This document shows, one piece after another, positions 11,646 through 23,559 of a DNA stretch of 64,000 nt. This stretch comes from Geomonas oryzisoli (GTDB lineage: Bacteria; Desulfobacterota; Desulfuromonadia; Geobacterales; Geobacteraceae). Positions within the stretch are counted from its first letter, which is position 1; every line of letters begins with the position of its first letter. A program made the position numbers and the translations under genes. The notes under the pieces are model-generated. The model saw nothing but the letters and a program-made list of their open reading frames with translations, made no database searches and was not told the DNA's origin. The stretch is taken from assembly GCF_018986915.1 (NCBI RefSeq), contig NZ_CP076723.1:2761501-2825500 (forward strand), read 5' to 3'.

Positions 11646-12161
11646 TTACACGTAGTACCTGGAGGTCACGCTCTCCCAGGTCCCCTGGGCCTTCAGGATC
11701 AGGTCACAGAGCTCACGCACAGCTCCCCAGCCGCCACGGTTCCTGGCAACGAAGTGGGCGAAGGGAAGCACCTCCTGAACGGCATCGGCAGGTGCGGCAG
11801 CGAAACCCACCCGCTTCAGAAGCGGTATGTCGATGACGTCGTCCCCCATGAAGGCGACCTGCTCGTCGGAAAGGCCGGTCGCCTCGAGCATCTGGCGGTA
11901 CGGCACCAGCTTGTCCAGTGACTTCTGGTAGACCTGGCCTATCCCCAGTTCCACGGCGCGGTTGTAGACCACCTGCGACTCGCGGCCGGAGATGATGCCG
12001 ACCTCGATGCCGGAGCGCTGCAGCATCTTGATGCCGTGTCCGTCCTTCACGTTGAAGAACTTGCTCTCCACACCGTTGGAATCGAAGATGATGCGTCCGT
12101 CGGTGAGGACACCGTCCACGTCGAGTATCAAGAGCTTGATCTTTTTGAGTCTTTCTTCCAT
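11646..12161 (-). CDS. kdsC: 3-deoxy-D-manno-octulosonate 8-phosphate phosphatase (KdsC)
   Basis: HAD-superfamily phosphatase, 171 aa, that hydrolyses Kdo-8-phosphate to Kdo for lipopolysaccharide. The nucleophile motif DVDGVLTDG is at residues 14-22 (D14, D16), SGRES lies in the middle, and the metal-binding GDDVIDIPLL follows. The short form without a cap domain is characteristic of KdsC. The start at 12161 follows GAGG with a 5-base spacer; a start 10 codons upstream has no ribosome site. The gene belongs with kdsD, kdsA, kdsB and pyrG on the same strand, although repeat elements and a small gene now separate it from kdsD. Confidence 0.94.
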   Translation of the reverse strand: MEERLKKIKLLILDVDGVLTDGRIIFDSNGVESKFFNVKDGHGIKMLQRSGIEVGIISGRESQVVYNRAVELGIGQVYQKSLDKLVPYRQMLEATGLSDEQVAFMGDDVIDIPLLKRVGFAAAPADAVQEVLPFAHFVARNRGGWGAVRELCDLILKAQGTWESVTSRYYV

Positions 12162-12180
12162 GAAAACCTCACAGATGCCC

Positions 12181-12260
12181 TGCTCACGCAAAGACGCAAA
12201 GGCGCTAAGAACTGCATAAACATTTAACAGGGATAAAAGCGGATACAGGGGATAAAAACG
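12181..12260. repeat. Intergenic repeat: 'gcaaagacgcaaag' (family B) followed by 'aacagggataaaag' (family A)
   Basis: Family B element at about 12183-12212 and family A element at about 12225-12260, both in forward orientation. The same B-then-A order recurs at 12598-12663, on the other side of the small coiled-coil gene, and inverted (A' after B') at 12776-12850. Confidence 0.7.
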
Positions 12261-12267
12261 TCTATCG

Positions 12268-12573
12268 CTAACTTTCCTTTACTCTGTAAATCCCGTGGTG
12301 GGCTTCGAATCTTCCCTCGAGCCCCTCCAGTTTATCCAAGACGGCATGATGTCCCTCGGCCAGTAAGGCAACCTGGTGGCCAAAAATCTCAACGGCCGAG
12401 CTGACATGCTGCTTGAACTCTTCAGTGGTAGCCTGTAGCTCCTGTCGAAAACTTTCGGAGGTGGCCTGTAGCTCCTGTCGAAAACTTTCGGAAGTGGCCT
12501 TTAGCTCCTGTCGGAACTCATCTCCCTGCCTGGCAAACAGCGCCTCAATAAACTGCCTGTCCTGTTCGTTCAC
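12268..12573 (-). CDS. Small coiled-coil protein with 11-residue repeats (unknown function)
   Basis: A 101-aa soluble protein. After an N-terminal segment (VNEQDRQFIEALFARQGDE) come three near-identical 11-residue repeats of the form FRQELxATSES, then FKQHV and an amphipathic helix. Eleven-residue (hendecad) repeats favour a right-handed coiled coil. The DNA repeats are also nearly identical (33 bases each, about 12410-12510), which points to recent tandem duplication. The GTG at 12573 is chosen because GGAGG lies 5 bases upstream; an ATG 14 codons earlier has none. Repeats of the same two families flank the gene on both sides within the kds locus. I do not recognise a family with known function. 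Confidence 0.6.
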   Translation of the reverse strand: MNEQDRQFIEALFARQGDEFRQELKATSESFRQELQATSESFRQELQATTEEFKQHVSSAVEIFGHQVALLAEGHHAVLDKLEGLEGRFEAHHGIYRVKES

Positions 12574-12597
12574 CACACCCTCCCGATATGCCCCCAC

Positions 12598-12850
12598 CCT
12601 TACGCAAAGCAGCAAAACTGCAAAAAACCTTTAAACAGGGATAAAGGGGATAAAAGGGATACATCAAAGCTAATTTTATAAAGCAACGACGCAAAGCAAC
12701 AGGAATCTCGTGTAACTACAGAAACATTAACGTTGCATTCAACGCCATGCCCACTGCTTGTTGATATGTTTCCACTGCGTCTTTGCGGCTTTGCGTTAAA
12801 TTAAAGGGTTTATGCCTTTATCCCCTGTATCCCTTTTATCCCTGTTAATT
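12598..12850. repeat. Cluster of family A/B intergenic repeats, forward and inverted
   Basis: Forward family B (12600-12622) and A (12630-12663), a partial B (about 12670-12690), then inverted B (12776-12800) and inverted A (12809-12850). The two arms could pair to form a long imperfect hairpin in RNA. No gene is visible in the 12616-12857 gap apart from these. Confidence 0.65.
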
Positions 12851-12857
12851 GTTTTGT

Positions 12858-13823
12858 CTATGCTATGCCGGCCTTCAGCAGGTCGTGCAGGTGCACGATG
12901 CCGACCGGGGCGGTGGCGTCATCGTCGGAGAAGACGAAGAGCGAGGTGATGGAGTACTGCTCCATCTGCTGCAGGGCGCGCGCGGCCAGTTCGTCGCGGC
13001 GGATCCGCTTGGCCCCCTTCTTCATCAGCGCCGATGCAGGGAGGTTGATGATGTCGAGCCCCTGCCCCAGGGCCCGGCGCAGGTCGCCGTCGGTGATGAC
13101 CCCGACCAGGGCGCCGTCTTCAGAGGTGACGCCGGTGATGCCCAACCCCTTGGAGGTGATGGTGAAGAGCGCCTCGCGCATCAAGGTGTCGGCGCTCACC
13201 AGCGGAAGTCCCTCGCCGGAGTGCATGATGTCCTCGACCTTCAAAAGGAGTCTGCGCCCAAGTGCGCCGCCGGGGTGGAACATGGCGAAGTCCTCGGCTT
13301 TGAAGCCGCGGCTCACCAAAAGCGCAACGGCGATGGCGTCGCCCATGGCCAGCGTCACGGTGGTGGATGCGGTCGGGGCGAGCCCCAGGGGGCAGGCCTC
13401 TTCCTTCACAGAGATGTCGAGGAAGATGTCGCCGCTTTTGGCCAGGGTGGAGTTGGGGTTGCCGGCCATGGCGATGAGGGAAGCGCCCAGCCGCTTGATG
13501 ATGGGAAGGATGCGCACCACCTCGTCGGTTTCGCCGGAGTTGGAGATGGCGATGACGACGTCCCCTTTCATAATCATGCCGAGATCGCCATGAATGCCTT
13601 CCGCGGGATGCAGGAAAAAGGCGGGCGTGCCGGTGGAGGCCATGGTGGAGGCAATCTTCTGGCCGATGAGACCGGATTTGCCCATGCCGGTGACGACGAC
13701 GCGCCCGGTGGTGTTCAGTATCATCTCTACGGCTTTTTCAAAGGTCCGGTCGATGGACGCTTCCAGGTTCAAAAGCGCCTCTGCCTCGACTCTGATTACC
13801 CGCTTCGCTTCTTCTAAAATCAA
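12858..13823 (-). CDS. kdsD: D-arabinose 5-phosphate isomerase (KdsD)
   Basis: Converts ribulose 5-phosphate to arabinose 5-phosphate, the first step toward Kdo. The 321-aa protein has an N-terminal SIS sugar-isomerase domain (GMGKSGLIGQKIA near 46; SNSGETDEV near 95) and two C-terminal CBS domains (about 200-320), the standard layout. The start is unusual: the best choice is TTG at 13823, which has AAGGAG exactly 6 bases upstream. The TTG two codons earlier is too close to that site and no ATG is available. kdsA lies upstream on the same strand, separated by an A-family repeat pair. Confidence 0.93.
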   Translation of the reverse strand: MILEEAKRVIRVEAEALLNLEASIDRTFEKAVEMILNTTGRVVVTGMGKSGLIGQKIASTMASTGTPAFFLHPAEGIHGDLGMIMKGDVVIAISNSGETDEVVRILPIIKRLGASLIAMAGNPNSTLAKSGDIFLDISVKEEACPLGLAPTASTTVTLAMGDAIAVALLVSRGFKAEDFAMFHPGGALGRRLLLKVEDIMHSGEGLPLVSADTLMREALFTITSKGLGITGVTSEDGALVGVITDGDLRRALGQGLDIINLPASALMKKGAKRIRRDELAARALQQMEQYSITSLFVFSDDDATAPVGIVHLHDLLKAGIA

Positions 13824-13841
13824 GATCAACTCCTTAAACCG

Positions 13842-13899
13842 TTTAACAGGGATAAAAGGGGCGGGATGTTATCCCTTTTATCCCCTTTATCCCTGTTCG
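13842..13899. repeat. Family A repeat pair in inverted orientation between kdsD and kdsA
   Basis: Forward 'aacagggataaaagggg' (from 13845) followed after about 10 bases by its inverted copy 'atcccttttatcccctttatccctgtt'. The pair can fold into a hairpin of about 20 bp in the kdsA-kdsD transcript. Confidence 0.7.
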
Positions 13900-13913
13900 A
13901 GTCGGTTTTTCTT

Positions 13914-14741
13914 TTAGGCCTGTTTCACGATGGTGTCGATGGCCTTCAGCCTGTTCAAAAGTGCCGGCAGGTCGTCCAGGCGCACCGAGTTCGGGCCGTC
14001 GCACAGGGCGCGCTCGGGATCCTCATGCACCTCCATGAAGACGCCGTCCACACCGGCTGCAACCGCGGCCCGGGACAGGAACTCCACGTACTCGCGCTGA
14101 CCGCCGGACGAGGTCCCCTCCCCTCCCGGGAGCTGGACGCTGTGGGTGGCGTCGAAGATGACCGGGAAGCCGGTGGAGCGCATGATGGGGAAGCTGCGCA
14201 TGTCGACCACAAGGTTGTTGTAGCCAAAGCTCGCTCCGCGCTCGGTGAGAATGATGTTCTCGTTCTCGCAAGAGCGGATCTTGCCGACCACGTTCTTCAT
14301 GTCCCACGGCGCCAGGAACTGCCCCTTCTTCACGTTGACCACCTTGCCGGTCTTGGCGGCGGCGACCAGCAGGTCGGTCTGGCGGCACAAGAACGCCGGT
14401 ATCTGCAGCACGTCGAGGACGTCGGCTGCGGGCTCCACCTGCTCGATGGAATGGATGTCGGAGAGGACCGGAACGCCCAGCGATTCCTTCACCTTGGCCA
14501 GGATCCTCAGCCCTTCGTCCATGCCGGGACCGCGGAAGGCGGTGACCGAGGTGCGGTTCGCCTTGTCGTAGGAGGCCTTGAAGATCAGGGGGATGCCGAC
14601 GCCGTTGCAGATGCTCATCAGGCGCTCCGCGTGGCGCAGCGTCGCCGCTTCGTTCTCAATCACGCACGGCCCGGCTACCAGCACCAGCGGCCTGTTACCG
14701 CCAATCTTTATGTTTCCTACCGAGATCTCACGAATCATCAT
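13914..14741 (-). CDS. kdsA: 3-deoxy-8-phosphooctulonate synthase (KdsA)
   Basis: Condenses arabinose 5-phosphate with phosphoenolpyruvate to give Kdo-8-phosphate. The 275-aa protein carries the family motifs GPCVIE (26-31), the [12 protein letters not shown] segment with the catalytic lysine pair, [13 protein letters not shown], and [11 protein letters not shown] near the end. Cys in GPCVIE together with the His and Glu/Asp positions suggests the metal-dependent class, though I cannot be certain. AGGAG precedes the start; two adjacent ATG codons (14741 and 14738) are possible. Confidence 0.95.
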   Translation of the reverse strand: MMIREISVGNIKIGGNRPLVLVAGPCVIENEAATLRHAERLMSICNGVGIPLIFKASYDKANRTSVTAFRGPGMDEGLRILAKVKESLGVPVLSDIHSIEQVEPAADVLDVLQIPAFLCRQTDLLVAAAKTGKVVNVKKGQFLAPWDMKNVVGKIRSCENENIILTERGASFGYNNLVVDMRSFPIMRSTGFPVIFDATHSVQLPGGEGTSSGGQREYVEFLSRAAVAAGVDGVFMEVHEDPERALCDGPNSVRLDDLPALLNRLKAIDTIVKQA

Positions 14742-14782
14742 TTTCTCCTATTTCGTCTCACGCCCGTTCGCTTTCACTCACT

Positions 14783-14860
14783 AAAGCCGCAAAGACGCAA
14801 AGTGACAGAGCAAACCGTTCAGTGATTTGTTCTGCGCCTTTGCGTCTTTGCGTGAGGCGG
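14783..14860. repeat. Family B inverted repeat pair between pyrG and kdsA
   Basis: Forward 'aaagccgcaaagacgcaaag' (from about 14783) and inverted 'gcgcctttgcgtctttgcgtgagg' (to about 14860), separated by about 35 bases. They could form a stem-loop within the pyrG-kdsA spacer. Confidence 0.65.
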
Positions 14861-14864
14861 ATTG

Positions 14865-16621
<1,757 letters not shown>

Positions 16622-17377
16622 TTAGCCTTTCAACTTTGCCAGCACCTTCTCCAGGTCGGCCGGGGTGTCGACGCCGATCGACTCGCACTCGGTCTCGACG
16701 ATCCTGATGCGGTAGCCGTTCTCCAGGACCCGCAACTGCTCGAGCTTCTCGGCCATCTCGAGGTAGCTCGGGGGAAGCGCTGCGAACACCGGCAGAAACT
16801 CCCTGCGGTACACGTAGAGTCCCACGTGCTTGTAACACAACAGCTTGCCGCAGCAGAAGGCATCGTCCTTCAGGTCGTTCCACTTGTCGCGGAAAAACGG
16901 CAGCGGCGAACGGGAAAAATAAAGTACGTTACCCTTCGGGTCGGCGACCACCTTCACCACGTTGGGCGACAGGAAGTCGTGCAGCGTCTTGATGCGGCAC
17001 TTGAGGGTCGCCATCGGGATGGAGGGATCCTCGAGCATCGGTGCGATGGCCTGGTCGATCATGGCCGGATCGATGAGAGGTTCGTCCCCCTGCACGTTGA
17101 CGATGATGTCGGCGTCGAGCCTGCCCGCCACCTCGGCGAGACGGTCGGTGCCGGTCTCGTGCTCCACCGAGGTCATCTCCACCCGCCCGCCGAAGGCGCG
17201 TACCGCAGCGGCGATCCGCTCGTCGTCGGTCGCCACGATCACCTCGGAAACGAGGGAGGCCTTCGAGGCACGCTCATACACATGCTGGACCATGGGTTTG
17301 CCCATGATGTCCGCCAATGCCTTCGCCTCAAAACGCGTAGAAGCATACCTGGCGGGAATTACCGCGGTTATTTTCAT
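16622..17377 (-). CDS. kdsB: 3-deoxy-manno-octulosonate cytidylyltransferase (KdsB)
   Basis: Activates Kdo to CMP-Kdo. The 251-aa protein starts [16 protein letters not shown], carries the nucleotide-binding [12 protein letters not shown], the NVQGDEPL motif and the C-terminal [10 protein letters not shown] stretch, all diagnostic of KdsB. The start at 17377 matches the family N-terminus; the ribosome site (GAGACGCC) is weak. With pyrG, kdsA, kdsD and kdsC it completes the Kdo supply set on this strand. Confidence 0.95.
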   Translation of the reverse strand: MKITAVIPARYASTRFEAKALADIMGKPMVQHVYERASKASLVSEVIVATDDERIAAAVRAFGGRVEMTSVEHETGTDRLAEVAGRLDADIIVNVQGDEPLIDPAMIDQAIAPMLEDPSIPMATLKCRIKTLHDFLSPNVVKVVADPKGNVLYFSRSPLPFFRDKWNDLKDDAFCCGKLLCYKHVGLYVYRREFLPVFAALPPSYLEMAEKLEQLRVLENGYRIRIVETECESIGVDTPADLEKVLAKLKG

Positions 17378-17571
17378 TTGGCGTCTCGGTACGACCCGCA
17401 CCGGTCGGGCCGGCAGCGAGTCCTGGTTGCGGTTGTGTTTTGGTGATTTTTTTGGCTGGCTTTTGCTGCGATTTTAGCCGGTGGAGCGCAGCCTGAACCT
17501 CTGGCTCCGTCCCTTGTCTGGCGGGACGAAACAAGTTACATCAAAAGAAAGGTTCGTGTCAAGGAGTGAAA

Positions 17572-18807
17572 TTAGAGGGATGCGCTCAGCTTGTCGGCCC
17601 ACGAGAAGGTCTCCAACTGGGCGGAGAGGAGCTGATCCAGTTCCAGCTCGCAGATATCCAACTGCTCGCTTACGGCGGGGAAATCCGCCTGTTCCAGCAG
17701 CTCGGCCAGCTCCAGGAGTGCCCCGAGGTCCCCCTCGTGGTGCAAGAGCGCGCTCTTCACGTTCTCCACGAGGTTAAGCTTCCCCACCAGCTCGGCCATG
17801 GAATCCTCGAACAGCACGTCGATGAGCGACAGGATGCCGACCATGAAGCCCTGGTCCGCGAGCTCGCCGGCGCCGCGGCCGCGGGAGGCGAGAATGAGGA
17901 GCTCCATCAACTTGCCGCGGGTGGCGGCCATCTCCAGAAGCGGGCTTTGCACGCCGTTTTGGTCGTTGCTGGCGTACAGCGCGAGGGTGATCCAGCGCTT
18001 GAGCTGCTCGAGCCCCAGCACGGTCAGGGCGTGGCGCAGCGTCTTGATCCGGACCCTGAGCCCCATGGCGACGGAGTTCACCAGGCGGAGCAGGTTGTAG
18101 GTGAGCCCCGGGTTCTGCTTGAAGGTTTCCTCGATCTCGGCCCAGTCCGCGTCGGACATCACCTGCTTCATGAGCTGCATCATGGTGATCTTGCCGATGT
18201 CGATCTTGTTCTGCCTGAGCACCACCGGACGCGCGAAGTAGTACCCCTGGAACAGGTCGAAGCCGAGCTGCGAGCAGAATTTATAGTGCTCGGCGTTCTC
18301 CACCTTCTCGGCCAGAAGCGTAAGCGGCCACTTCCTTAGGTTTTCCACCATCTCCGGCAGGGAGTCCGCCGCAGTCTCCAGGACATCGACCTTCACGATG
18401 TCGATGAGGCGGTAGATGTCATGGAAGGCGGGGGAATAGACGTGGTCGTCCAGGGCGAGGCTGAAGCCTAAGGCCTTCAGGGAGCGGCAGCGGTCCACGA
18501 CCTCCTGGTCGGCGACGATGCTTTCCAGCAGTTCGATCACCACGCGGTCCTTGGGCAGGAGCTCCACCGCGTCGCTCATCAGCACCTCGCGGGTGACGTT
18601 GAAGAAGCCCTTGTGACGTCCCAACACGTCCTGGATGCCGAACTGGGCGAGCGCGTTGACGATGACGCTGGCGCTGGCCATCTGCACGTCGAGGATATTG
18701 GCCGCGTTCAGGCTTTCCGGCGAGCGGAACAGGAGCTCGAACCCCATGATCTGCTGGGTCCGGTCCAGGATGGGCTGGCGCCCCAGGAAAAACTTTTCGT
18801 CAACCAT
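17572..18807 (-). CDS. EAL-HDOD (YuxH-type) signalling protein
   Basis: 411-aa cytoplasmic protein with an N-terminal EAL-like domain (FLGRQPILD, then FELLFR at 23-28, LALDDH, IVKVDV, LLAEKVEN, FQGYYFARP) and a C-terminal HDOD domain from about residue 200. This is the CdgJ/YuxH architecture. Several residues needed for c-di-GMP hydrolysis (for example the EAL tripeptide itself) are altered, so the EAL domain is probably inactive and may bind a partner or ligand. The start at 18807 has GGGG 6 bases upstream; an earlier reading runs into the repeat. It lies downstream of cheB, but 200 bases with a repeat pair separate them. Confidence 0.87.
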   Translation of the reverse strand: MVDEKFFLGRQPILDRTQQIMGFELLFRSPESLNAANILDVQMASASVIVNALAQFGIQDVLGRHKGFFNVTREVLMSDAVELLPKDRVVIELLESIVADQEVVDRCRSLKALGFSLALDDHVYSPAFHDIYRLIDIVKVDVLETAADSLPEMVENLRKWPLTLLAEKVENAEHYKFCSQLGFDLFQGYYFARPVVLRQNKIDIGKITMMQLMKQVMSDADWAEIEETFKQNPGLTYNLLRLVNSVAMGLRVRIKTLRHALTVLGLEQLKRWITLALYASNDQNGVQSPLLEMAATRGKLMELLILASRGRGAGELADQGFMVGILSLIDVLFEDSMAELVGKLNLVENVKSALLHHEGDLGALLELAELLEQADFPAVSEQLDICELELDQLLSAQLETFSWADKLSASL

Positions 18808-18823
18808 GACCAACCCCAAAAGC

Positions 18824-19000
18824 GAAACACGTTCAAGGTTCAACGTTCAACGTTCGAGAAGGATAACTGCTTCGGTCCACCCCCACCGTGACTGCGACAA
18901 TACCCACACACCAGGGAAAGTCTCAGCCACGGCACAAAGGCCCAACGTCGAACGTTGAACGTTGAACGGCCGTTGGGCGTTGGGCCGTCGGGCCGTTGGG
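18824..19000. repeat. Family C inverted repeat pair with 'gggccgttgggc' tandem tail
   Basis: 'acgttcaaggttcaacgttcaacg' (18829-18852) and 'cgaacgttgaacgttgaacggcc' (18948-18970) are inverted copies. They are followed to about 19002 by a short tandem array of 'cgttgggc/ccgtcgggc' units ending at the cheB stop. This fills the gap between cheB and the EAL-HDOD gene. Confidence 0.7.
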
Positions 19001-19003
19001 CCG

Positions 19004-20071
<1,068 letters not shown>

Positions 20072-20569
20072 TCAACAACCCCCTGATTTTCTCATCCGCT
20101 TGAGGAGAACCTCTCCGGTGTGGGAGTGGAAGATGATCTTCCTGCCGCGCTCCCCCCCCAGGTCCTGCTTGGCGACCCGCACCGACTCGTGCGCCAGCAC
20201 CTTGAGCGCCATCTCCGAGTTCTGCCGCCCCACGCTGCGCAGCCTGCCCTGGGCATCGAACATGTCGGCGCCGCCGAAGACCTTGGCCTCCAGTTCCCCG
20301 CGCAGCGCCCCCCGCTTGAGCAACCTCTCCAGCATGGCCCGGATGGCGGTATCGACGTATTTGCCGTGATGCTCATCCTGGATGCCGTCGAAGAGGTCGC
20401 CGGTGCCGGGAAGCTGGGCGTGGCAGATCGCTCCCAGCCGGAGCCGATAACTGAAGATGGTGACCGCGACGCAGGAACCGAGCAGGGTCGTCACCAGCAC
20501 AGGCTCAGAGCTTACCATTATCTGGCCCGGTTTCAGGAAGACGACCTTTCCCTGCGCGGGCGGGATCAT
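20072..20569 (-). CDS. cheD: Chemoreceptor glutamine deamidase (CheD)
   Basis: 165-aa CheD. The catalytic cysteine is C33 in LLGSCVAV and the catalytic histidine H50 in CHAQLPG; a HTGEVL segment closes the protein. CheD deamidates receptor glutamines and in some systems is tethered by CheC. No cheC is visible here. Overlaps cheR by 4 bases (ATGA) and abuts cheB. Confidence 0.93.
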   Translation of the reverse strand: MIPPAQGKVVFLKPGQIMVSSEPVLVTTLLGSCVAVTIFSYRLRLGAICHAQLPGTGDLFDGIQDEHHGKYVDTAIRAMLERLLKRGALRGELEAKVFGGADMFDAQGRLRSVGRQNSEMALKVLAHESVRVAKQDLGGERGRKIIFHSHTGEVLLKRMRKSGGC

Positions 20570-21444
20570 CTCGGCCGGCGGTACACCGTCGGGTAGACGC
20601 TCACCAACGGCACGTTGAGACCGCTCAACGTCTCCGAGTGCCCCATGAAGATGTAGGCGCCGGGTTTCATGTGACGATGGAAACGCTGCAGCAGCCGCTC
20701 CTGGGTGGGGCGGTCGAAATAGATGATGACGTTGCGGCAGAAGATGACGTCCAGCTGGTCGCGCATGCCGAAGTCCTCGTCCATGAAGTTGAGGCGGCGA
20801 AAGCGCACCTTCTCGCGCAGCTCAGGGACGATGCGCACCACGCCGCTGGAGCGGTCCTTGCTGCGCAGGAGGTACTTTTTCTTGAGGTCCATGGCGACCG
20901 GCTCGACCTGGCTCTCGGTGTAGATCGCCGTCCTGGCCTTGTCCAGCACGCGCGTGGAGATGTCGGTGGCGAGGATCCTGAAGTCGAACCCGGGATTCCT
21001 GAGGGCGAACTCGGAGAGAACCATGCAGAGGGTGTAGGGCTCCTCGCCGGAGGAGCAACCGGCACTCCAGATGGAAAGGGTCGCGCCCGGATGCCTCTTC
21101 ACCCACTCGGGAAGCACCGTCTGGGTCAGGTAATTGAAATGATCCGGCTCGCGGAAAAAGTCGGTCTTGTTGGTGGTGACCATGTCCAGCATCGGGACCA
21201 GTTCCTTCTCCATCCCGGCCGTCGAAAAGAGGAAATCGCAATAATCGGTGAAGCTGTGCATGCCGAGGCTGCGCAGCCTTTTCTGCAGGCGCGCCTCCAG
21301 CATGGTCTTCTTCACATCCGGCATCTTGATGCCGCAGGTATCGTAGATAAACCGGCTCAGCCTGCCGAAATCCCGCGCCGACAGGGTTGCGGTGTGTTCA
21401 ACGACGCAAGGTTCTTCCATGATAACGGCCCCCGCTGCATGCAT
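20566..21444 (-). CDS. cheR: Chemotaxis methyltransferase (CheR)
   Basis: SAM-dependent methyltransferase for receptor glutamates, 292 aa. The N-terminal helical domain is followed by TTNKTDFFRE (90-99), the SAM motif SAGCSSGEEPYTL (127-139), ILATDIS, and the CRNVIIYFD segment in the C-terminal half. The start at 21444 has AGGAGGGGG with suitable spacing; a second ATG lies 8 codons in. It is the first of the cheR-cheD-cheB overlap group, 24 bases after cheA. Confidence 0.94.
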   Translation of the reverse strand: MHAAGAVIMEEPCVVEHTATLSARDFGRLSRFIYDTCGIKMPDVKKTMLEARLQKRLRSLGMHSFTDYCDFLFSTAGMEKELVPMLDMVTTNKTDFFREPDHFNYLTQTVLPEWVKRHPGATLSIWSAGCSSGEEPYTLCMVLSEFALRNPGFDFRILATDISTRVLDKARTAIYTESQVEPVAMDLKKKYLLRSKDRSSGVVRIVPELREKVRFRRLNFMDEDFGMRDQLDVIFCRNVIIYFDRPTQERLLQRFHRHMKPGAYIFMGHSETLSGLNVPLVSVYPTVYRRPR

Positions 21445-21468
21445 AGGCGCTGCCCCCTCCTCTGCTTG

Positions 21469-23559
21469 TCAATTCTGTTCCGTCTCGACCGCCTGCACCA
21501 GTTGCGGGATGTCCAGGATGAGCGCCACGGTGCCGTCTCCCAGGATGGTGGCCCCGGAGATCCCCTCGGTGTCCTTGTAGGCGCGCCCGAGCGACTTGAT
21601 CACGGTCTGGTGCTCGCCGATCACGTGGTCCACCACGAAGCCCACCCGCATGCCGTTGACCTGGGTGATAACGATCTGTTCGATGTCCGGCGGCGTGCCG
21701 GTGATGCGGAAGTGCTGCCTAAGCGGAATGTAGGGAACCAGGTGCTCGCGCACGTGGGCGAGGTTCCTGCCGTGCGAGCGCGCCACGTCCTCGCGGGTCA
21801 GTTCGACGCACTCGTCGACCAGGGCCAGCGGCATCATGAAGGAGTCGTTGCCGATCTTCACCAGCAGGCTCTCGATGATGGCCAGGGTGAGCGGTATCTT
21901 CACGGTGATGCGGGTCCCCTGACCGCGCACGCTGGTGATGTCGATGCTGCCACGCAGCGCCTCGATGGCCCGCTTGACCACGTCCATGCCCACGCCACGC
22001 CCCGAGATCGAGGAGACGGTCTTGGCCGTGGAGAAGCCGGGGGCGAAGATGAGTCCGAAGAGCTCCTTCTCGGAGAGTTCGGCGCCGGCCGAGATGATGC
22101 CGCGCTCGATCCCCTTGGTGCGGATCGCCTCCTTGTCCAGCCCCGCCCCGTCGTCGGCAATGGTGATGAGGACGCTGTCGCCGGAGTGGACCGCCGCGAG
22201 GTGCACGGTGCCGCGCGCGGGCTTGCCGGCCGCCTCGCGCACCTCGGGAAGCTCGATGCCGTGGTCGATGCTGTTCCTGATCAGGTGCACCAGCGGGTCG
22301 TTCAACTTCTCGATCACCGTCTTGTCCAGCTCGGTCTCCGCCCCTTCCGTGGTCATCTCGATCTGTTTGCCGAGCTCTACGGAGAGGTCGCGCACCAGGC
22401 GCTTGAACTTGCTGAAGGTGCTGCCGATGGGGAGCATGCGGATGTTGAGGGCGCTGTCGCGCAGCTCGGCGGTCAGGCGCTCCACCTCTTCGGCGATCGC
22501 CATCAGTTCCGCGTCGTCGCGCTGGGCCGCGGTCTGGGACAGGCGCGCCTGCACCGTCACCATCTCGCCCACCAGGTTCACCAGCAGGTCGAGCCGTTCC
22601 GCCGGGACCCGGATGCTCGAGGAGGCGTCGGCTGCCTGTTTCTCCTGGCGCACCTCCTTCACGTGCTTTTGTTCCGCCAGGGCCGCCTGCACCTTCGCTT
22701 CGTTGAGGATCCCCTCGGAGACGGCGAGCTCGCCGAACCTGCGCTGCTGGGAAAGCACCGCCTTCATCTCGTCCGCGGTGATGTCCCCGCGCTCGAGGAG
22801 GATCTCGCCCAGTTTCTTGTAGTCCTGCTGCTCGTCGTAGCGGCTGTGCTCAGCCACGACCTCGATCTTCAGCTCGCAGTCGTCCTCGACGAAGATGAAG
22901 ATGTCGCGCACCGCGTTCTCGCCCTGGTCGGTGGTGAGGATCACGTCCCAGTGGACGTAGCACCCTTCCGGGTTCATCTCCTCCAGCGGCGGGAAGCCGT
23001 CGGTCTGCGCGACTACGGTGCAGGTCCCGAGCTCCTTCATCTCGGCCAGCAGGTTCAGGGGATTGGTGCCGGTGGCGAAGATGTCCTCCTGCGGCACGAA
23101 GCGGATCCGGTAGGTGACCGGGTCCTTGCGCTGCGCCTCAACCACCTCCTGCGGCTCGATAGCCGCGCTGGCGGCGCCGGCGAAGCCGGCCAGCTCGCGC
23201 AACCCGACGATGATCTCGGCGCTTGCCTGCAGGTCGGTCTCGGCGCCGCTGTCGGCGGCATCGAGCATGGCCCGGATCTGGTCGCGGGCGGCGAGGGTCA
23301 GGTTCACCAGCCGCCCGGTCACGCTGAGCTTGCCGTTGCGCACCATGTCAAAGACCGTTTCCACCTCGTGGGTGAAGCTTGCGATGTCGTCGAAGCCGAA
23401 CATGGAGCCGGACCCCTTGATGGTGTGCATGGCACGGAACACCCTGCCGATCAGGTCCTGGTCATCGGGGCGCTCCTCAAGCTCCAGAAGCGAAGACTCC
23501 AGTTCGGTAAGGAGCTCGTATGCCTCTTCCTTGAATGCCTGCCGATGTAAATCGGTCAT
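21469..23559 (-). CDS. cheA: Chemotaxis histidine kinase (CheA), with extra inserted domain
   Basis: 696-aa CheA. The N-terminal Hpt domain carries the phosphorylated histidine H45 (AMHTIKGSGSMFG). A middle region of about 150-250 has a CheA-associated fold. It is followed by a segment beginning LGEILLERGDITADEM that resembles the MshEN/GspE N-terminal domain. Next come the dimerisation helix (RLDLLVNLVGEMV), the HATPase domain (HLIRNSIDHGIE, GRGVGMDVV) and a C-terminal CheW-like domain. The MshEN-like insertion is unusual for CheA. cheY precedes it with a 4-base overlap. No separate cheW gene is in this cluster. Confidence 0.95.
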   Translation of the reverse strand: MTDLHRQAFKEEAYELLTELESSLLELEERPDDQDLIGRVFRAMHTIKGSGSMFGFDDIASFTHEVETVFDMVRNGKLSVTGRLVNLTLAARDQIRAMLDAADSGAETDLQASAEIIVGLRELAGFAGAASAAIEPQEVVEAQRKDPVTYRIRFVPQEDIFATGTNPLNLLAEMKELGTCTVVAQTDGFPPLEEMNPEGCYVHWDVILTTDQGENAVRDIFIFVEDDCELKIEVVAEHSRYDEQQDYKKLGEILLERGDITADEMKAVLSQQRRFGELAVSEGILNEAKVQAALAEQKHVKEVRQEKQAADASSSIRVPAERLDLLVNLVGEMVTVQARLSQTAAQRDDAELMAIAEEVERLTAELRDSALNIRMLPIGSTFSKFKRLVRDLSVELGKQIEMTTEGAETELDKTVIEKLNDPLVHLIRNSIDHGIELPEVREAAGKPARGTVHLAAVHSGDSVLITIADDGAGLDKEAIRTKGIERGIISAGAELSEKELFGLIFAPGFSTAKTVSSISGRGVGMDVVKRAIEALRGSIDITSVRGQGTRITVKIPLTLAIIESLLVKIGNDSFMMPLALVDECVELTREDVARSHGRNLAHVREHLVPYIPLRQHFRITGTPPDIEQIVITQVNGMRVGFVVDHVIGEHQTVIKSLGRAYKDTEGISGATILGDGTVALILDIPQLVQAVETEQN

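Noticed and set aside
17401-17571. tRNA or small RNA in the kdsB upstream region
   Set aside because: A few short complementary segments can pair, but no cloverleaf or known RNA motif is visible.
20638-23550. 970-codon open frame on the plus strand opposite cheR and cheA
   Set aside because: It is antisense to well-defined chemotaxis genes and has Asp/Gly/His-biased composition from codon-frame complement, with no domain.
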